The notes: generated by a model not told the origin, from the sequence alone. Positions 32,139 to 44,790 are shown, counted from the first letter of the stretch. The stretch: DNA of 64,000 nt from Aquanectria penicillioides (GCA_003415625.1 PYIU01000001.1:806001-870000); one strand, 5' to 3'. Translations and numbers: made by a program.

Positions 32139-35100
32139 TTAGTGCGCTCCCCTCGCCCTCTTGGCACCTCCGCCAACCTCCGAATCTCCTCTCGGCCGCT
32201 TGTTGCCAGGCTGGAAGTCCGCCGCTCCAGCGTTGAGTCCTCCGCGTCCGCCTCTCGCGCCGCCTCGTCCTCCACGGCCGGCATTGGGTGCTCCGCCTTC
32301 ATGGTTACCGCTCGCCGCTCGCTGGCCTGGTGGCACATAGGCGCCTCCTCTACCGCGTCCACCGCCGCGGGGCATGGGAATGCCTGATCGTACCGGTGCT
32401 GGCAGTTGGGATTGCGCTGCAGCCGGGGCTGTGGTGGTTGCTGTCGGCTCTGCCTTGACAGCAAACGGATTCGGTACATCTCCATTGCTGGCGTTTACGC
32501 TGGCTGCAAAAGGATTGTTGGCCTTGGGCGCAGGAAGGCCTCTGGCCGGGGCTTGAGTGGCTGCAGGTGGTTTTGTCTGGGGTGTTGTAGATACCGCAAC
32601 AGGAACCGGTGTAGCCTGGGCAGCTGGAGTCGCAGCACCAGCGTTAGCGGCGGGCGATGGTGATGGGGGCACGGCAGCAACTGAAGCCTGCCTCATGGGT
32701 GTGGCCTTTGGCGCCGCCGCTGGTGTAGCAGGAGGAGGCTGTGCCGTCTTGGCAACTTCCCAAACTTCCACGACAGGCTTCTGAGGTGTCTCGCCAGCGG
32801 CCTTCTCCACGACACCAATCTTGGCATGAGCAGCCCTGAGTTTGTTCTCCGCCATGTTGATCCTCAAAGTAGACTTCTTGGACTCCATAAGCTGGGCTTG
32901 CTCCCTTGCAGACGTAATCTTGGACTCATATTCGCTCTTGATGTTGGCCTCCAGTTTGGCGCTCTCGACCTCTAGCTTCTTCTTAATGTTGGCGGCAACA
33001 ATGTTCTTAACTGTCGCGTTGGTGGACAAGAACTGTCGGATGCTAGCGTCGTCAAGCTGAGATAGGTCCGGGGCGCCGACCGAAGCAGGTGTTGCGGGAA
33101 CAGCTCCAGCATCGGTCTTGATTGGTGTAGAGGGAGGCTGGTCCCCAGCAGCAGGAGCAGCAGCAGGGGCTGCCGGCTTAGCGACAGCGTTTTCAGCAAG
33201 CCATATTTGCTTCTCCTGCTCAAACTTGAGCTTGAGGTCGTCGTCCTTCTTCTTGAACTCCTCCTCCATCTTGCCTCGAGTCTCCTTGAGCTTGTTGTTC
33301 AGGGTATCCCGCATTCTGTCTGAGCGTTCCTTGACAGTATGGTTGATCTTGGCTTCGATGTCGGCAGCCTTCTTCTCGAATTCAGCAGCCTTGGCCTCGG
33401 CAGCAGCAACCTTGTCCTCCAAAGCCTTCTTCTCCTCATCGGAGACGGCAGCGACAGGTGCTGCTGCAGCAGCAGGCTCGGCTGTCTCAGCAGGGGCAGC
33501 AGCGACAGGGGGCTGCTCTCCAGACTGAGCAATACCCTGGGCGGCTTCTTGCAACTTCTTCGTAGCTTCGTCTCTCTGAGAGATGGCACTCTGCAACTCA
33601 GTTCGCAGGGTCTCAAGCTGTTGCTCAGCTCCCAGCTTCTGGGCGTTGACAGCCTCGAGCTCCTTCTGAGCATTAGCAAGCTGCTGCTCCAGGTGAGAAA
33701 CAACCTCTGCAGAGACAGCTGCTTCGGCTGGTTGGGCGGCGGCAGGGGTAGGAGTGGGTTGAACCTGAGCCTGGGCTTGGGCAGCTTGAGTTTGGGCAGC
33801 CTGAGCTTGTTGTCGTAGTGTATCAACTTCCTTGCGGAAGTTCTGGATCTGTCGCTCGAGCTCTGACTTCTGTTGGCCAGACTCTTCAGCCTGCTTCTTG
33901 GACCCTTCGAGCTCGCCGTTGGTCTTGTCCAAGGTTTCCTGGAGTTGGTTGGCGCGCTGGATAGCCTCGTTCCTCTCGCCCGTAATCTTCCTTGATCGCT
34001 CCTTGAATTGGTCGACGAGCTTGCCACGAGTGGTGCTCCAGTTGGTGCGCTCAGTCTCCAGAGCGGTTTCGAGTTCGGCAACTTTGTCCTTGAGCGGCTG
34101 CTCACCCTCCTTGAGAGCATCGCGCTCAGTTTCCAGGCTACTGAGCTTCTCCTTCAGGCTTTCCATCTCAGCAGGGTCAACGCGGCCGTACTTGGTCAAG
34201 ATGCCTTCTGTTCGCTTCTGCCAGCGGTCGCGGTCCTCCTGGATTTGCTTGATCTCATCCTCCAAGAATGACTTTTGGGTCTTTAGGGTGTCGATTTCGG
34301 CTTCCAGAGGCTGCACCCTGGCCTTCATCTCCTCGATCTTCTGGTTTCGCTCGACGATCTGGTCCTTGAGCTGCTGGTTCTCATTTCGAAGGGTCATGCT
34401 GCTCTCGCGGTAGAGGTTGAGTTCATTGAGCTTCTCCATGAGGTCTTGGTGGGTCATCGATGTGCGACCGCTTTCGGCTGCCTGAGTTCGCTCCTGGTCA
34501 AGCTTGAGACGCGCCTCGTCGAGTTGAGACTGTGTGTACTCAAGCTGTTGCTGAAGTCGCTTGGCCTCTTGGGTCTTCAAGTCATACTGGACCTCGAGGA
34601 TCTCCTTCTCGCGGCGCAGGTAGCTATTGAGCTCACGGAGTCCCTCGGTGGCGTCACCAAGAGGAACAGGAGACATTCCTTCAGCTCCCTCGTCGTCGTC
34701 GGATCGCTTCTGCTGCAGCGTGGCGACCTGTGCGCCAAGAGCCTCCAATTGTTGGTGGAGAAGTTTGTTCTGGGCATTCACATCCTCGCGTCGGGTCTTG
34801 AGCTCGGACATCTCCTGCTCCAGCTGTTGTCGTCGCTCCTCCCAACTTGTCTCGCTCTGAGCGAGGGTCACCTTGGCAGACTCGGCTTCGGTTCTGAAAG
34901 ATGCTGCTGCGCTCTTAAGTTCGTTGTGTTCGGCGCGCAGCTGCTGAACAAGCTTAGCAGCCTCAGCATGCTTGACGAGCTCCTGCTCGTAGTCCTGCTG
35001 GGCCTTGGTGGCGATGTCGGCTTGGGCGCGAAGGTCTTGTTGATGGTACCTAGTAGCCTCGAGGTGTCGAGCACTCTCGTCCTTCAGCCGCTTGACTTCC

Positions 35101-38100
35101 TCCTCGAGAATTGCCTTTTCGTCCTCGTATCTGCGAGCGACCTCGCCCTGCGAATCGCGCAGGCTGGACAACTCGGTGTTGGAGCGAGAGAGCTCAGCAG
35201 ACATGTCCTCCATGCTCTGGCTAAGCTGCTTGATCTTGGAGTCCTTCTCCTCGATGAGGGCCTCCATCTCTTGGCGGTACTGATCCTGGGATGCTCGAAG
35301 GTCCTCCAGGGCCTCCTCGTTGGCCTGGCTCAGCTCCTTGAACTGATCAGCCTGAGCCTTGGCATTCTCAAGATGAGTGTTGGCCATGTCCAAATCGCGC
35401 TTGAGATCGGAGATCTCAATGTTGAGCTCCTGGATTTCAGCCTCGAGCTGCTGTTGCTGTTCATTGTTCTCGGCAAGGGTGCCAGGTCGGGGTGTTGGTC
35501 GTGGTTGCAGGCGTCCGGCCCTCTCCTCGGCGTTCCTAAGCTCGACAGACAACTCGTCGACTCGGGCCTGAAGGTGGTCTCTAGTGGTCTTGATGCCGAC
35601 GTGCTCCTCACGAATTTGGCTCAGACTAGCCATAAGATCGTCGATTCGCTTTTGGGCTTCCTTCGCCTCATATTCCTTCCTCAGTTGCAACTTCTTGGTC
35701 TCCTCAGACTCGTAGGACAGCTTCCGTTGAGTGTCGCTCAGTTCCTTCTCGAGGCTCTCAATTCGTGACTGGGCCTTGCGTCGGGCCTCGGATTCGGTCA
35801 AGTTTCGTTCATTCTCCAGAGACTGCTGGGTCGCAAGGAGGTTGTTGAGCCTGTTCTTCTCCTCGATCAGGTTCTCGTTGTCCTTGCTGAGTCGGTCCTG
35901 GATGTCCTTCCACAGCTTCTTCTCCGCCTTTAGGTTGGCAGCTTCGTTTCGCATGCTGTCGAGCAAGCCCTTAGCCTCGATGAGCTCCTCCGCTACCTGC
36001 TGAGTTCGAATGTCTTGCTTGGCCGCGGTCTCGGAAAGGGTCTGGTTTCGCTTTTGGAGCTCGCGGTTCTCAGTCTGGAGTGCGACGTAGTTGCCGTTCA
36101 ACATCTCTCGTCGCTCGTCTCCGATCCTCACATCGCCGTGCAACTTCACATTCTCGGTCTGTAGGGAGTTCTTCTCCGATGTGAGGCTGTCAATCTGGGC
36201 ACGCATGTCCTGGCGGACACCGTCCTGGGCGTCACGGAAACTGTCGTACTCGGACTGAAGCTTACGCAATGCCTCGTTCAGAGCCTCGGCCTGCTCTCCA
36301 GCCTCGATACTCACCAGGGGTAGTCGTCCGCTGCCATCCAGGGAGTGGCGCATCATGGAGGCCTCGTCGCCGTTGACGCCTCGCTGCTGTAGGAGACGTC
36401 GGAACATGTCACGCTCCATCTTGTAACTCTCCATTGTGTTCTTGATCGACTTGGTCTCCTCGGTCATGTGCTCAAGCTCCTGTTGAAGCTTCTCAACCAT
36501 GTCGTGATCCTCCTTGGCCTGGTGCTTCGCGGCCAGGGCCTCCTCGCTCTCCAGCTGCTCTGCGAGTTCTCGGGTAATACGCATAAGCTCTTCGTTCTTA
36601 GCCTGCAGGGACTTGACATCCTTGAACACGACCAGCTTCTGAGTAATGAACTGGTGGGTGTCGGACATGTCAGAGAGAGCCTCTTCAGTGATCTCTCCCT
36701 TCTCCAGCTGCTTGAGACGGAAGGTCTCCTCGTCGGTGAGTTGGTCCATTCCCTTCTCGATGGCGTAGATATTGAAGACAAGCATCTGGATCTGAGTTCC
36801 AAGATCCCGCAGTTGAGTTCGCAGAATCTTGGTCTCAGTCTGCGCCGTGGCAAGGGCGCCCTCGGCCTTTCGGGCTGCTCGACGAGCGACATCGCGTTCC
36901 TCGAAGCTCTGCTGGGAGAGCTCAGACATGCGAGCGATCTCGCTGCGAAGAGTCTCCGATTCGGCCTGAAGCTCCTGGATTTCAGGGGCTTTGGCCTCCA
37001 GAGCGGACATCATGTTGTCCAGCTCCTCCGAGAGCTGCTGGTTCCTTCGTCGCTCGCTGGCCAGCTGAGCCTTCACCTGGTAAAGCTGCTCGATGGCCTG
37101 GGTGGCTGTAATAGCCGACTTGCTGCGGACGGAACCGGGGGTTGCGAAAGGAGAGGCAGCTCGGCCGATAAGTGATCCGTTGGCTCGGGGGGTCTGAGGC
37201 GCCGACTCGGGTGGCGGGCCGCTCTCAAGTCGGACCTGGAGCTCATCAATCTCTGTCTCGAGCTGGCGAATTCGTTCCTCCATTTCAGCACCCGCCTGTC
37301 GCTCTTGCTCAAGCTCGACACGAACACGTCGGATCTCATTCTCGTAGTTGTCCTTGAGGCGCTCTTTTTCGGCTTCAAGCTCGCGAACGCGCTCTTGGTG
37401 CTTTTTGCTGAGCTGATCGGACATGTCCACCAGTCGTCTGCCATTCTCGAGTTCCTGCTTGTAGCTCTCAACGGTCGTGGCATAGGCGCCCTCCTGCTTC
37501 TGGAGCTTGACGAGCGCATCGTCCGCCTTGGCTTGCATGGAGTCTAGTCGCTCGCGCAGCTGCTGTTCGGTTCGCTTCAGGGAATCGACCTGCGACTGGA
37601 TGTCCTCGTTCTGTCGTTGAAGTTCAGCAATGCGGGCGCCCTTCTCCTTTCGATACTTGAGGCCCTCCTCGCTCTTGGTCTTGAGCTCGTTCTCGAGCCA
37701 TTCGCTGTTCTTGCGGGCAAGGTCCAGCTGCTGCTGGATGGATTCCTCTCGGTACTTGGCGCTGTTGAGCTGTCCCTTGGCGTTCTGCTCGGACTGCTGC
37801 AGAGTAGTGACTTCACGGGAGAGCTCAACATTTCGCTGGTGCTGCTTGGTCAGCTCTTCGGTCAGAGTCTGATCACGCTTGTTGTTGGACTCGATAATGC
37901 TTAGGTTAGTTCGGTTCGACGACTGGAGCGTCTCAATCCTGTCGTTGAGGGCCTTGATGTCGGCGTCGTGGTCTGAGTTCTTCGCCTTGAGGGACTGGAA
38001 CTCATTCTCGAGCGTCTGGCGCTTTGTTTCTAGATGTAAAAGAAAGGATCAGCAAACAAGGGCTCCCACTACGACATCCGCTCACAAAGCGCCACCAACC

Positions 38101-38391
38101 TTCATCCTTCAATTGCTGTCTGGCTTCCTCAACATCCTTGAGGGCCTTGTCAACGGTCGCCTTTGAAGTCTGCGATCGGGTCTCGGAGCTGCGGACGGCA
38201 TTCTCCAGCTCGATGTCGCTCTGGAGCTTCTCGGCGTAGAGGGTGTCGAAATCGTGCGCTTTCGCGGCCACGGCCTGCAACAGAGTCGTGACAAGATCGA
38301 CGGTCGGCTCGGTCGTCAGCGTCACCAGGACGGGCTGGTCGAGGCCCAGGTGGCCAGCGATGTAGCCGATGTCTACATCTGCGGCCGCCAT
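32139..38391 (-). CDS. MLP1: Mlp1/Mlp2/Tpr-like nuclear pore basket protein
   Basis: Exons 38100-38391 and 32139-38029 join across a 70-bp intron (donor GTTGGT) to give 2060 residues starting MAAADVDIGY. The size, and almost unbroken heptad coiled coil from about residue 50 to 1600, fit the Tpr/Mlp family. These proteins build the nuclear basket and work in mRNA surveillance, SUMO-protease anchoring and spindle checkpoint. The conserved TPR/MLP1-type segment includes LLATQQSLENERNLTESEARRKAQ. The C-terminal ~400 residues are Ala/Pro/Gln-rich and disordered. They end in Arg-Gly boxes (RGGGRGRGG, GRGGRGGARGGRGG) and a basic KRPRG/KRARG nuclear-localisation-like tail. Gene symbol is by family inference. 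Many open frames antisense to it are artefacts of its codon pattern. Confidence 0.9.
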
Positions 38392-39295
38392 GGTTGTGGA
38401 TCGTTCAGGTCGACAGCGCGGCTCTCGTCATTCCCGCTGCGGCGATCTCGAAAAGACAACAAAGAAAAGAAAAGAGTGTGTGGCTCGCAGTGCTCGCCTC
38501 GACGGGGTTCGGTCAGCGCGTGCGAAGAGAGACGGTGTGCGAGGTTGAAGAAGGCTGCGTCGGGCGTTGGGTGAAAGATCAAACGATCGATCCAAATTAG
38601 TGTTGACGATGAGGCAGAGAAATTGGAGCTTTCGCGCCTGAACGACAAGTCCACTGTTTTTAGAAGCAACAAACGGCAAGGCTCAGCTGCCTCCAGTTTG
38701 AAGGAGCAACGGTGCACGGACCAGCTTTGCTGGGTCTGCCGCATGGAGCTCCTTGCCATTGTTGTGACGCGAGCTTTGATCTGCCCCACCGCAATAACAT
38801 TGTTCCGGGGAATTCTCAATGTGCCTACCCTATACTTGATCTTTACAGACCGTTTCGTCCATCATTATTTTCTGCACAACAGCGTTGGTATATAACATAA
38901 AGAATAGTCCATCATCTAAGCTCAAGAGGTTGGTCTTATTCTACTATTGCATTCCTATTGACTTCATTTCGATTTCATTTCGATTTAATATGACCGTCTT
39001 TAAACCCATGGAAATAATCCAAGACAATGGAGCTAAATTTTGTCAAACAGCTTAACACAGGTACCATCACCACGCGGTCACAGAACGACAAACAATCGTC
39101 AAGCAAACTCTTGGTTTTACATTTTTCATCGCTATTTATGCATAAATCGCTTGTCGCTAGCAAAACCCAAACCCAACAACGCCGGCTTAGAATACACCCT
39201 GCCCGATACCCATGTCCGTGCCACTTCGTTTCCTAAATCCGCCATGATAGATCTCGCAACGCCATCTCAGCACACACACACACATATTTATCCAC
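38392..39295. other. Intergenic region upstream of the Mlp1/Tpr gene
   Basis: Promoter of the minus-strand MLP1 gene plus the 3' flank of the next minus-strand gene. It includes a short CA repeat (39271-39284). No coding frame is credible. Confidence 0.45.
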
Positions 39296-41302
39296 TTATT
39301 TTGCCCACTTTCCAACATTTGAGTCGAGCTCATACGACTCTACTGGCCCGGACTGCCACCCAGGGTGCTGCTGTTGTCCATGCGGCTTCTGCATGGCGGG
39401 TTGAGGATGCGCTGGGAACTCGTACACGGGCTGGCCGTGCATCTGGGGGGAAGGCTGATGACCCCATCCTCCCGGGCTGGCGAGCTCATGGGGCGTTACC
39501 GGCGAAGGGACGTATCCCTGGGGCGATTGATGTCCGTACTGGGGGTGAGGAGGAACGTAGTATCCGTTGGGCGGCGGCGGCGTGTGCGACGGGTATCCAG
39601 GAGCTGGCGCATAGTTCGGGGGCAGCTCGGCGACGCCTGGCTTTGATCCCATCGGCTTTCCTCCGCTGTCGAGCTCCGGCCTGAGCGTTTGGATTCCGGC
39701 AGACAAATCGGGGGTGCCGGGGTTTTCGAACGGGTTTGCCGGTTTGCCATCGCCCAGGTGAGTGCTTCCCATCAGCTCCGGCTTTCCGTTGTACTGGTGC
39801 TCGCCTCCTGAAGGACCCGAGGGCAGCTGGGTTCCCTGCGCCGCCTGTCTGCGCTTCCTTCGCCAGAAGAAGAAAAAGGCGGCTGCGAAGCCGATGACGA
39901 CCACTGCACCAGCGATGCCGGCGGCGATTGGCACGATGCCCACGCGCTTCTTCTCGTCGGTCGAAGAAGACCCGCTCGATGAATCTCCCCCACTGGTGTT
40001 CTTCGCTCCACTACCGGATCCCGTTTGCGTCGCACCAGCACCAGTCGAGCCGGCCTTGTTGGTGGCTATCGAGTATGTCGGTGCAGCTGACTCGCTGACC
40101 GTGGCTACCACTTTGCTCTCTGCCGCGCTGCAGTAGTAATCCCAGACGGACATGGCAGACGACAAATCGGCGGTTGCGGTGCTGCCGCAAGACCACTTGA
40201 CTTCGGTAGTTAGAGCACTTGAGACATACCCCGACATGCCTGATTTTAGGCACACGCAAGAAGCGAGCTCTCCGGGCCCGCTACCGCAGTACCACATGCT
40301 TTGCTAAAGATAGGGTCAGCGTGACCCTCATTCCTGACAACCAAAGACATCGAAACTCACACTCTGGACGGCGTACGAAACCGCACTCTGGGCACAGTTC
40401 GCCAGAGACTTGAACTGAGACAGGGCGGTGATGTAGTAAGTCACTAAGAGAGGGGTTAGCTCAATGATCCCCCAGAAAGCCCGACTCGCAATGACTGACT
40501 TTTCCCAGGGGGGCCGGACGGGGTCGCGAAGCTCGTGGTTCCCTGGTTCATGTTGCAGTATTCGGTGTAGAAGAGGCTGGCGGCGGTGGCATCGTCGTTG
40601 TTGGAGCACGAGGCCTTGACGGACTTTCCAAGAGACTCGGTAATCATCTTCACCACGGCGCTCTTGCTGCAGACGCAGGGGGCGAAGAGCTGGGCGGCCT
40701 TGGGACATCGATTCGAACCCTGGCATTTGCAAGTCAGTCCCGGAAACACACACGCCTATTAGTGTCTGCTTGTTCATACCGATCCCATCACGACTCCCGA
40801 CAGCGCCGACTGCGCGCACGGAGGCATGTAGGCCATTTCAGGCAGGTCAGTGATGTAGGCGTTGACGATGTTGGCGGTTGGCGAGGGAAATGTGACGACG
40901 GTCTTGTCCTGGTTGCAGTACTGGTTGAGCACCATGGAGGCGCTCGATAGATCATCGGAGGCGGTCGAGCCGCAGTAGTAAGTGACATCCGAGGCGATGG
41001 ACGAATAGACCTTGGCCGTGTTCCCGCACACGCATGATTGCAAGTTCTTCTCAGAATCACCGCAAGCCGTCGTCGAGTAGGTGAGGGTGAAGATTTCGTT
41101 TGAGACGGCGCTGGCAGCACACGGGGCCTAGGCGAGACGGGGGAGTCAGTCAGTATTTCACGCCGAGTTTTGCATGGCGATGACGGCATACCAGCAGCGT
41201 GTAGATCTGGAGGTCAGTCACGTAGACGACATTGGTCGCGGCGCTGCAGAGCGTGGCCAGGCCGGCGGCGAAGACCAGCCCGAGGCCGTGTAAGTGACGC
41301 AT
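39296..41302 (-). CDS. Secreted/TM protein with three CFEM-like cysteine modules
   Basis: Five exons: 41192-41302, 40780-41127, 40500-40719, 40361-40443 and 39296-40303, with introns of 56-64 bp, all in phase, 589 residues. It starts with a signal peptide (MRHLHGLGLVFAAGLATLCSA). Three tandem modules follow. Each opens with YxTDL/YITAL, then CAxSA(V/L)S, a Cys, (S/P)CVC, a Cys, and closes with YC. Spacing resembles CFEM domains, which bind haem or act at the fungal surface, but each module has about six or seven cysteines rather than a clear eight. A Ser/Thr/Gly stalk leads to one membrane span (VPIAAGIAGAVVVIGFAAAF), a basic stop (WRRKRRQ) and a Pro/Gly/Tyr/His-rich cytoplasmic tail of about 170 residues. 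A surface receptor, sensor or adhesin role is inferred. Confidence 0.85.
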
Positions 41303-43295
41303 GGCTGGGACCTGACTGAGACAGGCTCGCGATGTAATGTGCGAAGGGAGAATGGGGTCACGGAGCGGCACGTCAACGACGAACAAACAAAAAAATAAAA
41401 TCACAGCCGCAAAATACGCCAGATCACGCGGGTCGAGATTCTAGAGAGAGGAGAGAAGGAAAATGTTCCGCGGATCCTCCATGTGCGAAATGCCTTCACG
41501 GGCGCTGGGCAGTGGGGGAGCTGGAGGCACCAAGTCGCGGCTTGGCAAGGCCAGCTGCAGTAGGTCGTCGGGACCCCTGAAGCTAACCCAGATGGCTGAC
41601 GAGCTGAAAATTCGGCCGCAGGTCGTTCCCTCACTGCTACCCTGCCCTGCTGGGGTTTGGCATTTTAAGTTGCCATGGGTCATTGGCCTTGATGCAGGAA
41701 CCGAACCGCGAGAAGTCTCTTTGTTCGCCTCGAATCAGTCGTCCATTGGCGATGCCTCCTCGAGCTGAGCGCTCGCCCGCCACCGATCACCTACCCCAGG
41801 AATGCACCGTCCAAGTGGAAGTCAAGCATGGCAGTCCAACATGTCACCCGATCACGCTTGTTTTGGTGTTGGTAGCGCGGTGCGAGCTACAATTTCCGCC
41901 TAGCCATCGCTGGTCGGTCGGTAGTTGACCCGACCTTTCCTAGTATTACCTGGGCGGAAGGGCCATGCTCAAGGCTGATCGACAGTCGCATTTTCCATGA
42001 CCACGACCGACCATGACCCGAAGGACCCAGAATCCCACGTCCTTTGCCCTGCCCTGCGACTCAGCTGAACGACATGGGTATCTGGGGCCACTGGGAATCC
42101 TCGAGACATGACACCCGCGTATTCCGAAAGATAGGGCTGGATTTGAGATGGCTCGCTCCGGTCATTTCATAGATTGGTTTTCTCGACCAACTTGTCCGAG
42201 ACAGCCCAACGGGGGGTGGGGGGAGATGAGGGGAGAGGCAAGGAGGAAAGGAAAACAGGCAAAGGGAAGGATACAAAAAAAAGGCGTTCGAGGTTTCAGA
42301 GCGGGATTTGGGCCTTGGCCATGGAAGCGTGAAGTATTCCCAAAGAAGCCAAGGGGCAGCGCCACGCGGAGCATCCGCTCGAATTCAAGCCGCGTCTTAT
42401 TGGCTCGGTGGGGAAATTGAGAAAAGCAAGCAGCCGCTAAATGCTGCCTTTCGAGAAGAGATGAAACACCTGGCGCCTGCAGCAGAGGCGCCTGCCGATG
42501 GCATTCCGGACGCAGGCTTACTGCACATGGGGAGAGGATCGAGTGGGACAACAAGGCGATTTCGTTGAGAGCCTGTGTGTGTGAGTGTGAGTGTGTTCGT
42601 GCGAATGCAAGGGAGCGTGTAAGTGAGACCGCTTCTTGGTGGTTGGCTGCTAATTGGCCCAACATAGGTGACTGTGCTGAGTCACCACCATCACGTGTAC
42701 ACCCACGTGAAGTCCCCACGTGCACTCCATAGGCTCTATTCTGGATCAGGATACGGTTCTAGCAATAGCATTGGCGCTCTTACAAACTCTCGTTGAATAA
42801 CTCAAGCCTGGAACAGTCCACGCACCTAGTGATTGGCTTTGCATTCTCACAGTTATCAAGCTTTCTTTCAGACTCTGACACCACGTCACATGCGTTTTTT
42901 GGGGGTTTACTTTCAGTTTTTGTTATTGTTATTTTTTTTATTTAAGTTAAAATTTTTTTTCAATCTTTCAATCTTATCATTATTCGTCATTCATTGTTCT
43001 CTGTTATTGAGAGAGAAGCTGGTGGCTTATCCGCTTGGTTCTGTCAACCATTCCTCCATAACGCCCCAAAGTTGTTTGATCCAATAATAATGGTTGACAA
43101 TAATAAAAACAAGTTTCCCTTTGCGGCGGTCTCTTGTGGCCTATTTTCCGCTTCCCAATGTATTCCGGGGCCCAGCCATTAAGGCCAATAACACTCTTTC
43201 TTCTGAGTTTTGTTGTTTGGTTCCTAGTGGTATTACGTATTGTATATGAAGAAAGAGAGAGAGAGAGAGTTTTCGTTTGCACTGTGCTGGAGGCG
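41303..43295. other. Intergenic region with E-box cluster
   Basis: About 2 kb upstream of the CFEM-like gene. It contains a G-rich stretch (42211-42235), the CACGTG cluster described separately, and a GA repeat (43255-43269). No credible coding frame; 42162-42725 minus is a random frame. Confidence 0.5.
42678..42722. promoter_or_regulatory. TGAGTCA site followed by three CACGTG E-boxes
   Basis: TGAGTCA (42678-42684, the Gcn4/CPC1- or AP-1-type core) is followed by CACGTG at 42692-42697, 42704-42709 and 42717-42722. Three palindromic E-boxes within 31 bp at 12-13 bp spacing are unlikely by chance. They lie about 1.4 kb upstream of the CFEM-like gene and about 570 bp past the stop of the 335-residue gene, so the target is unclear. 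Confidence 0.45.
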
Positions 43296-43454
43296 CTACG
43301 AAGATGCACCAAGGTGCACGGCGCTGCCGGTGTTGTGAAGCTGCGCCATGCTGGGGCCGCTGATGGAGCCAATCTGTCTCCTCGAGGCGTTGGCGCAGCT
43401 GGAGCAGTAGTTGTTGAAGACCATCTTGGGCAGCCGGGATCGCGAAGAAGCAGA

Positions 43455-43491
<37 letters not shown>

Positions 43492-44303
43492 TTTCCGGTG
43501 CCGACGTGCTCGCAGCATAGTCCCCCTTCCATCAAGGGAGCCTCGCTGAGCTTGCGCATGGGCATCTTGGAGCCGATGCCCTTGCGGAGAGAGGAAGTCA
43601 TCTCAGCCACAGATGATCGTCGAGGTGAGCTGGTGGCGCTGTGGTCAAGGCGATCCCAGGAGGAGTGCTCGGAGAAGCGAGAATCAACCGAAGACCGAGA
43701 GGAGCGGCGAGACATGTGCGAGACTGACATTTCCGAGTCGGACGAGTCCTCGATCGGTGGCCGCAAGCTCATGGAGCGAGTAGGAAGGCCTCGCGAATTC
43801 ATGATGGGCAGACCGCGCGAGTTCACGGGCATGCCGCGAGAGTTGGTAGGGCGTACGGCTCTGCCGCCGTGCTCGTGGTTGAGCTTCTTCCACAGGCCGT
43901 GGCCGAGCTCATCCCAGATGACGACAGCCTTGAAAAGTCGTCTGCAGGCGAGGGTGCCCTCAATCTGGTCGAGCTCCCCGAAATTGAAAAGCTCGTGCAG
44001 GGGAGGCAGGATCTCACGCTCGATGGAGACGAGCGAGCAGCGTTCCGCCCACTCGGAGTTCTGGAGGAACTCGTCGAGGTACTTGTAAGTCTCATCCTTG
44101 GCAATCTCGACGGCTTCGAAGGCGGCCCGCTCCATGATGGCGATCTGGGCCCGCTCCTGCTCGGCCCTCTTGGCCTTGCGCTTCTTGGGTCCATCGAAGA
44201 AGGCGACCTTTGTTGTGGAGGGCTTCGGCTCGGGGCCCTTTGCCGCGGGGCCCTTTGCCACGGGGGCCTTAGCCGGGGGTGCCTTGGTTCCGGGGTTGAG
44301 CAT
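43296..44303 (-). CDS. Low-complexity fungal hypothetical protein (335 aa)
   Basis: Chosen start is MLNPGTKAPPAK at 44303; the frame is open upstream but without a likely start. The order is an Ala/Lys/Pro-rich N-terminus (repeats of AKGP/AKAP), a basic helix (GPKKRKAKRAEQERAQ), and an ordered middle (about residues 60-145) with TYKYLDEFLQNSEWAERCSL, LHELFNFGELDQIEG, RRLFKAVVIWDELG. Then come four NSRG-type repeats, a Ser/Arg-rich disordered part and a (GM)6 run encoded by a hexanucleotide repeat. The C-terminus is Cys/Asn-containing (NNYCSSCANASRR). No enzyme motif or membrane span is seen. The ordered middle suggests a protein-interaction role, but I do not recognise the family. Confidence 0.75.
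43455..43490. repeat. Hexanucleotide microsatellite (CATGCC)6
   Basis: Six perfect CATGCC units read on the plus strand. On the minus strand they encode alternating Gly-Met in the 335-residue protein, so length changes would keep frame and vary the GM run. Confidence 0.95.
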
Positions 44304-44790
44304 GGTTGTAGTGGGATGGCGGGGGTGGTTGAGTGGTTGAGGGTGAGTGAGAGGAGGCCCCCAGACCAATGGAGCTTGGTCTGCTGGTTCGTTTGATGTG
44401 GTTGTATGGAAGACTGCGTGCGTGTTAATGCACCCTTTTGATATCGCTCGTCGACGATGCCAAGGCGATGGAGACGGGGATGCCCTGCTGCGTGCTTTGT
44501 TACTTGATGGATAGAGAGTGTCCTGGACATCTGGGAGCCCCAGGATTCTAAATATGTTTTTGACGTGCCGCCTCCAAGGTGGCCTACGTCGGAGGAGGCA
44601 TTGGATGTCTACCTCAACGGCCGGCAAAACAAGGTTTGCCGAGGGGTCTCAGGATGGATCCATGTATCCAAGGTTTGCGGCTTGACTTGGCAGCTGGGAC
44701 GTCCGACTGGCCGGGAATGCTGGGGGAGCATTCCCCAAAGCGCCGCCCCGACTACCGAAGTGGGCGGATCGCGGGCGGAGGGGAGGAGAG

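Noticed and set aside
34446..35768. 440-residue plus-strand frame, Leu/Ser-rich
   Set aside because: It is antisense to the Mlp1/Tpr coiled coil; the Leu-rich composition comes from reading Lys/Glu/Gln codons on the other strand.
43411..44088. 225-residue plus-strand frame including a Met-Pro run
   Set aside because: Antisense to the 335-residue gene; composition follows the same hexamer repeat.
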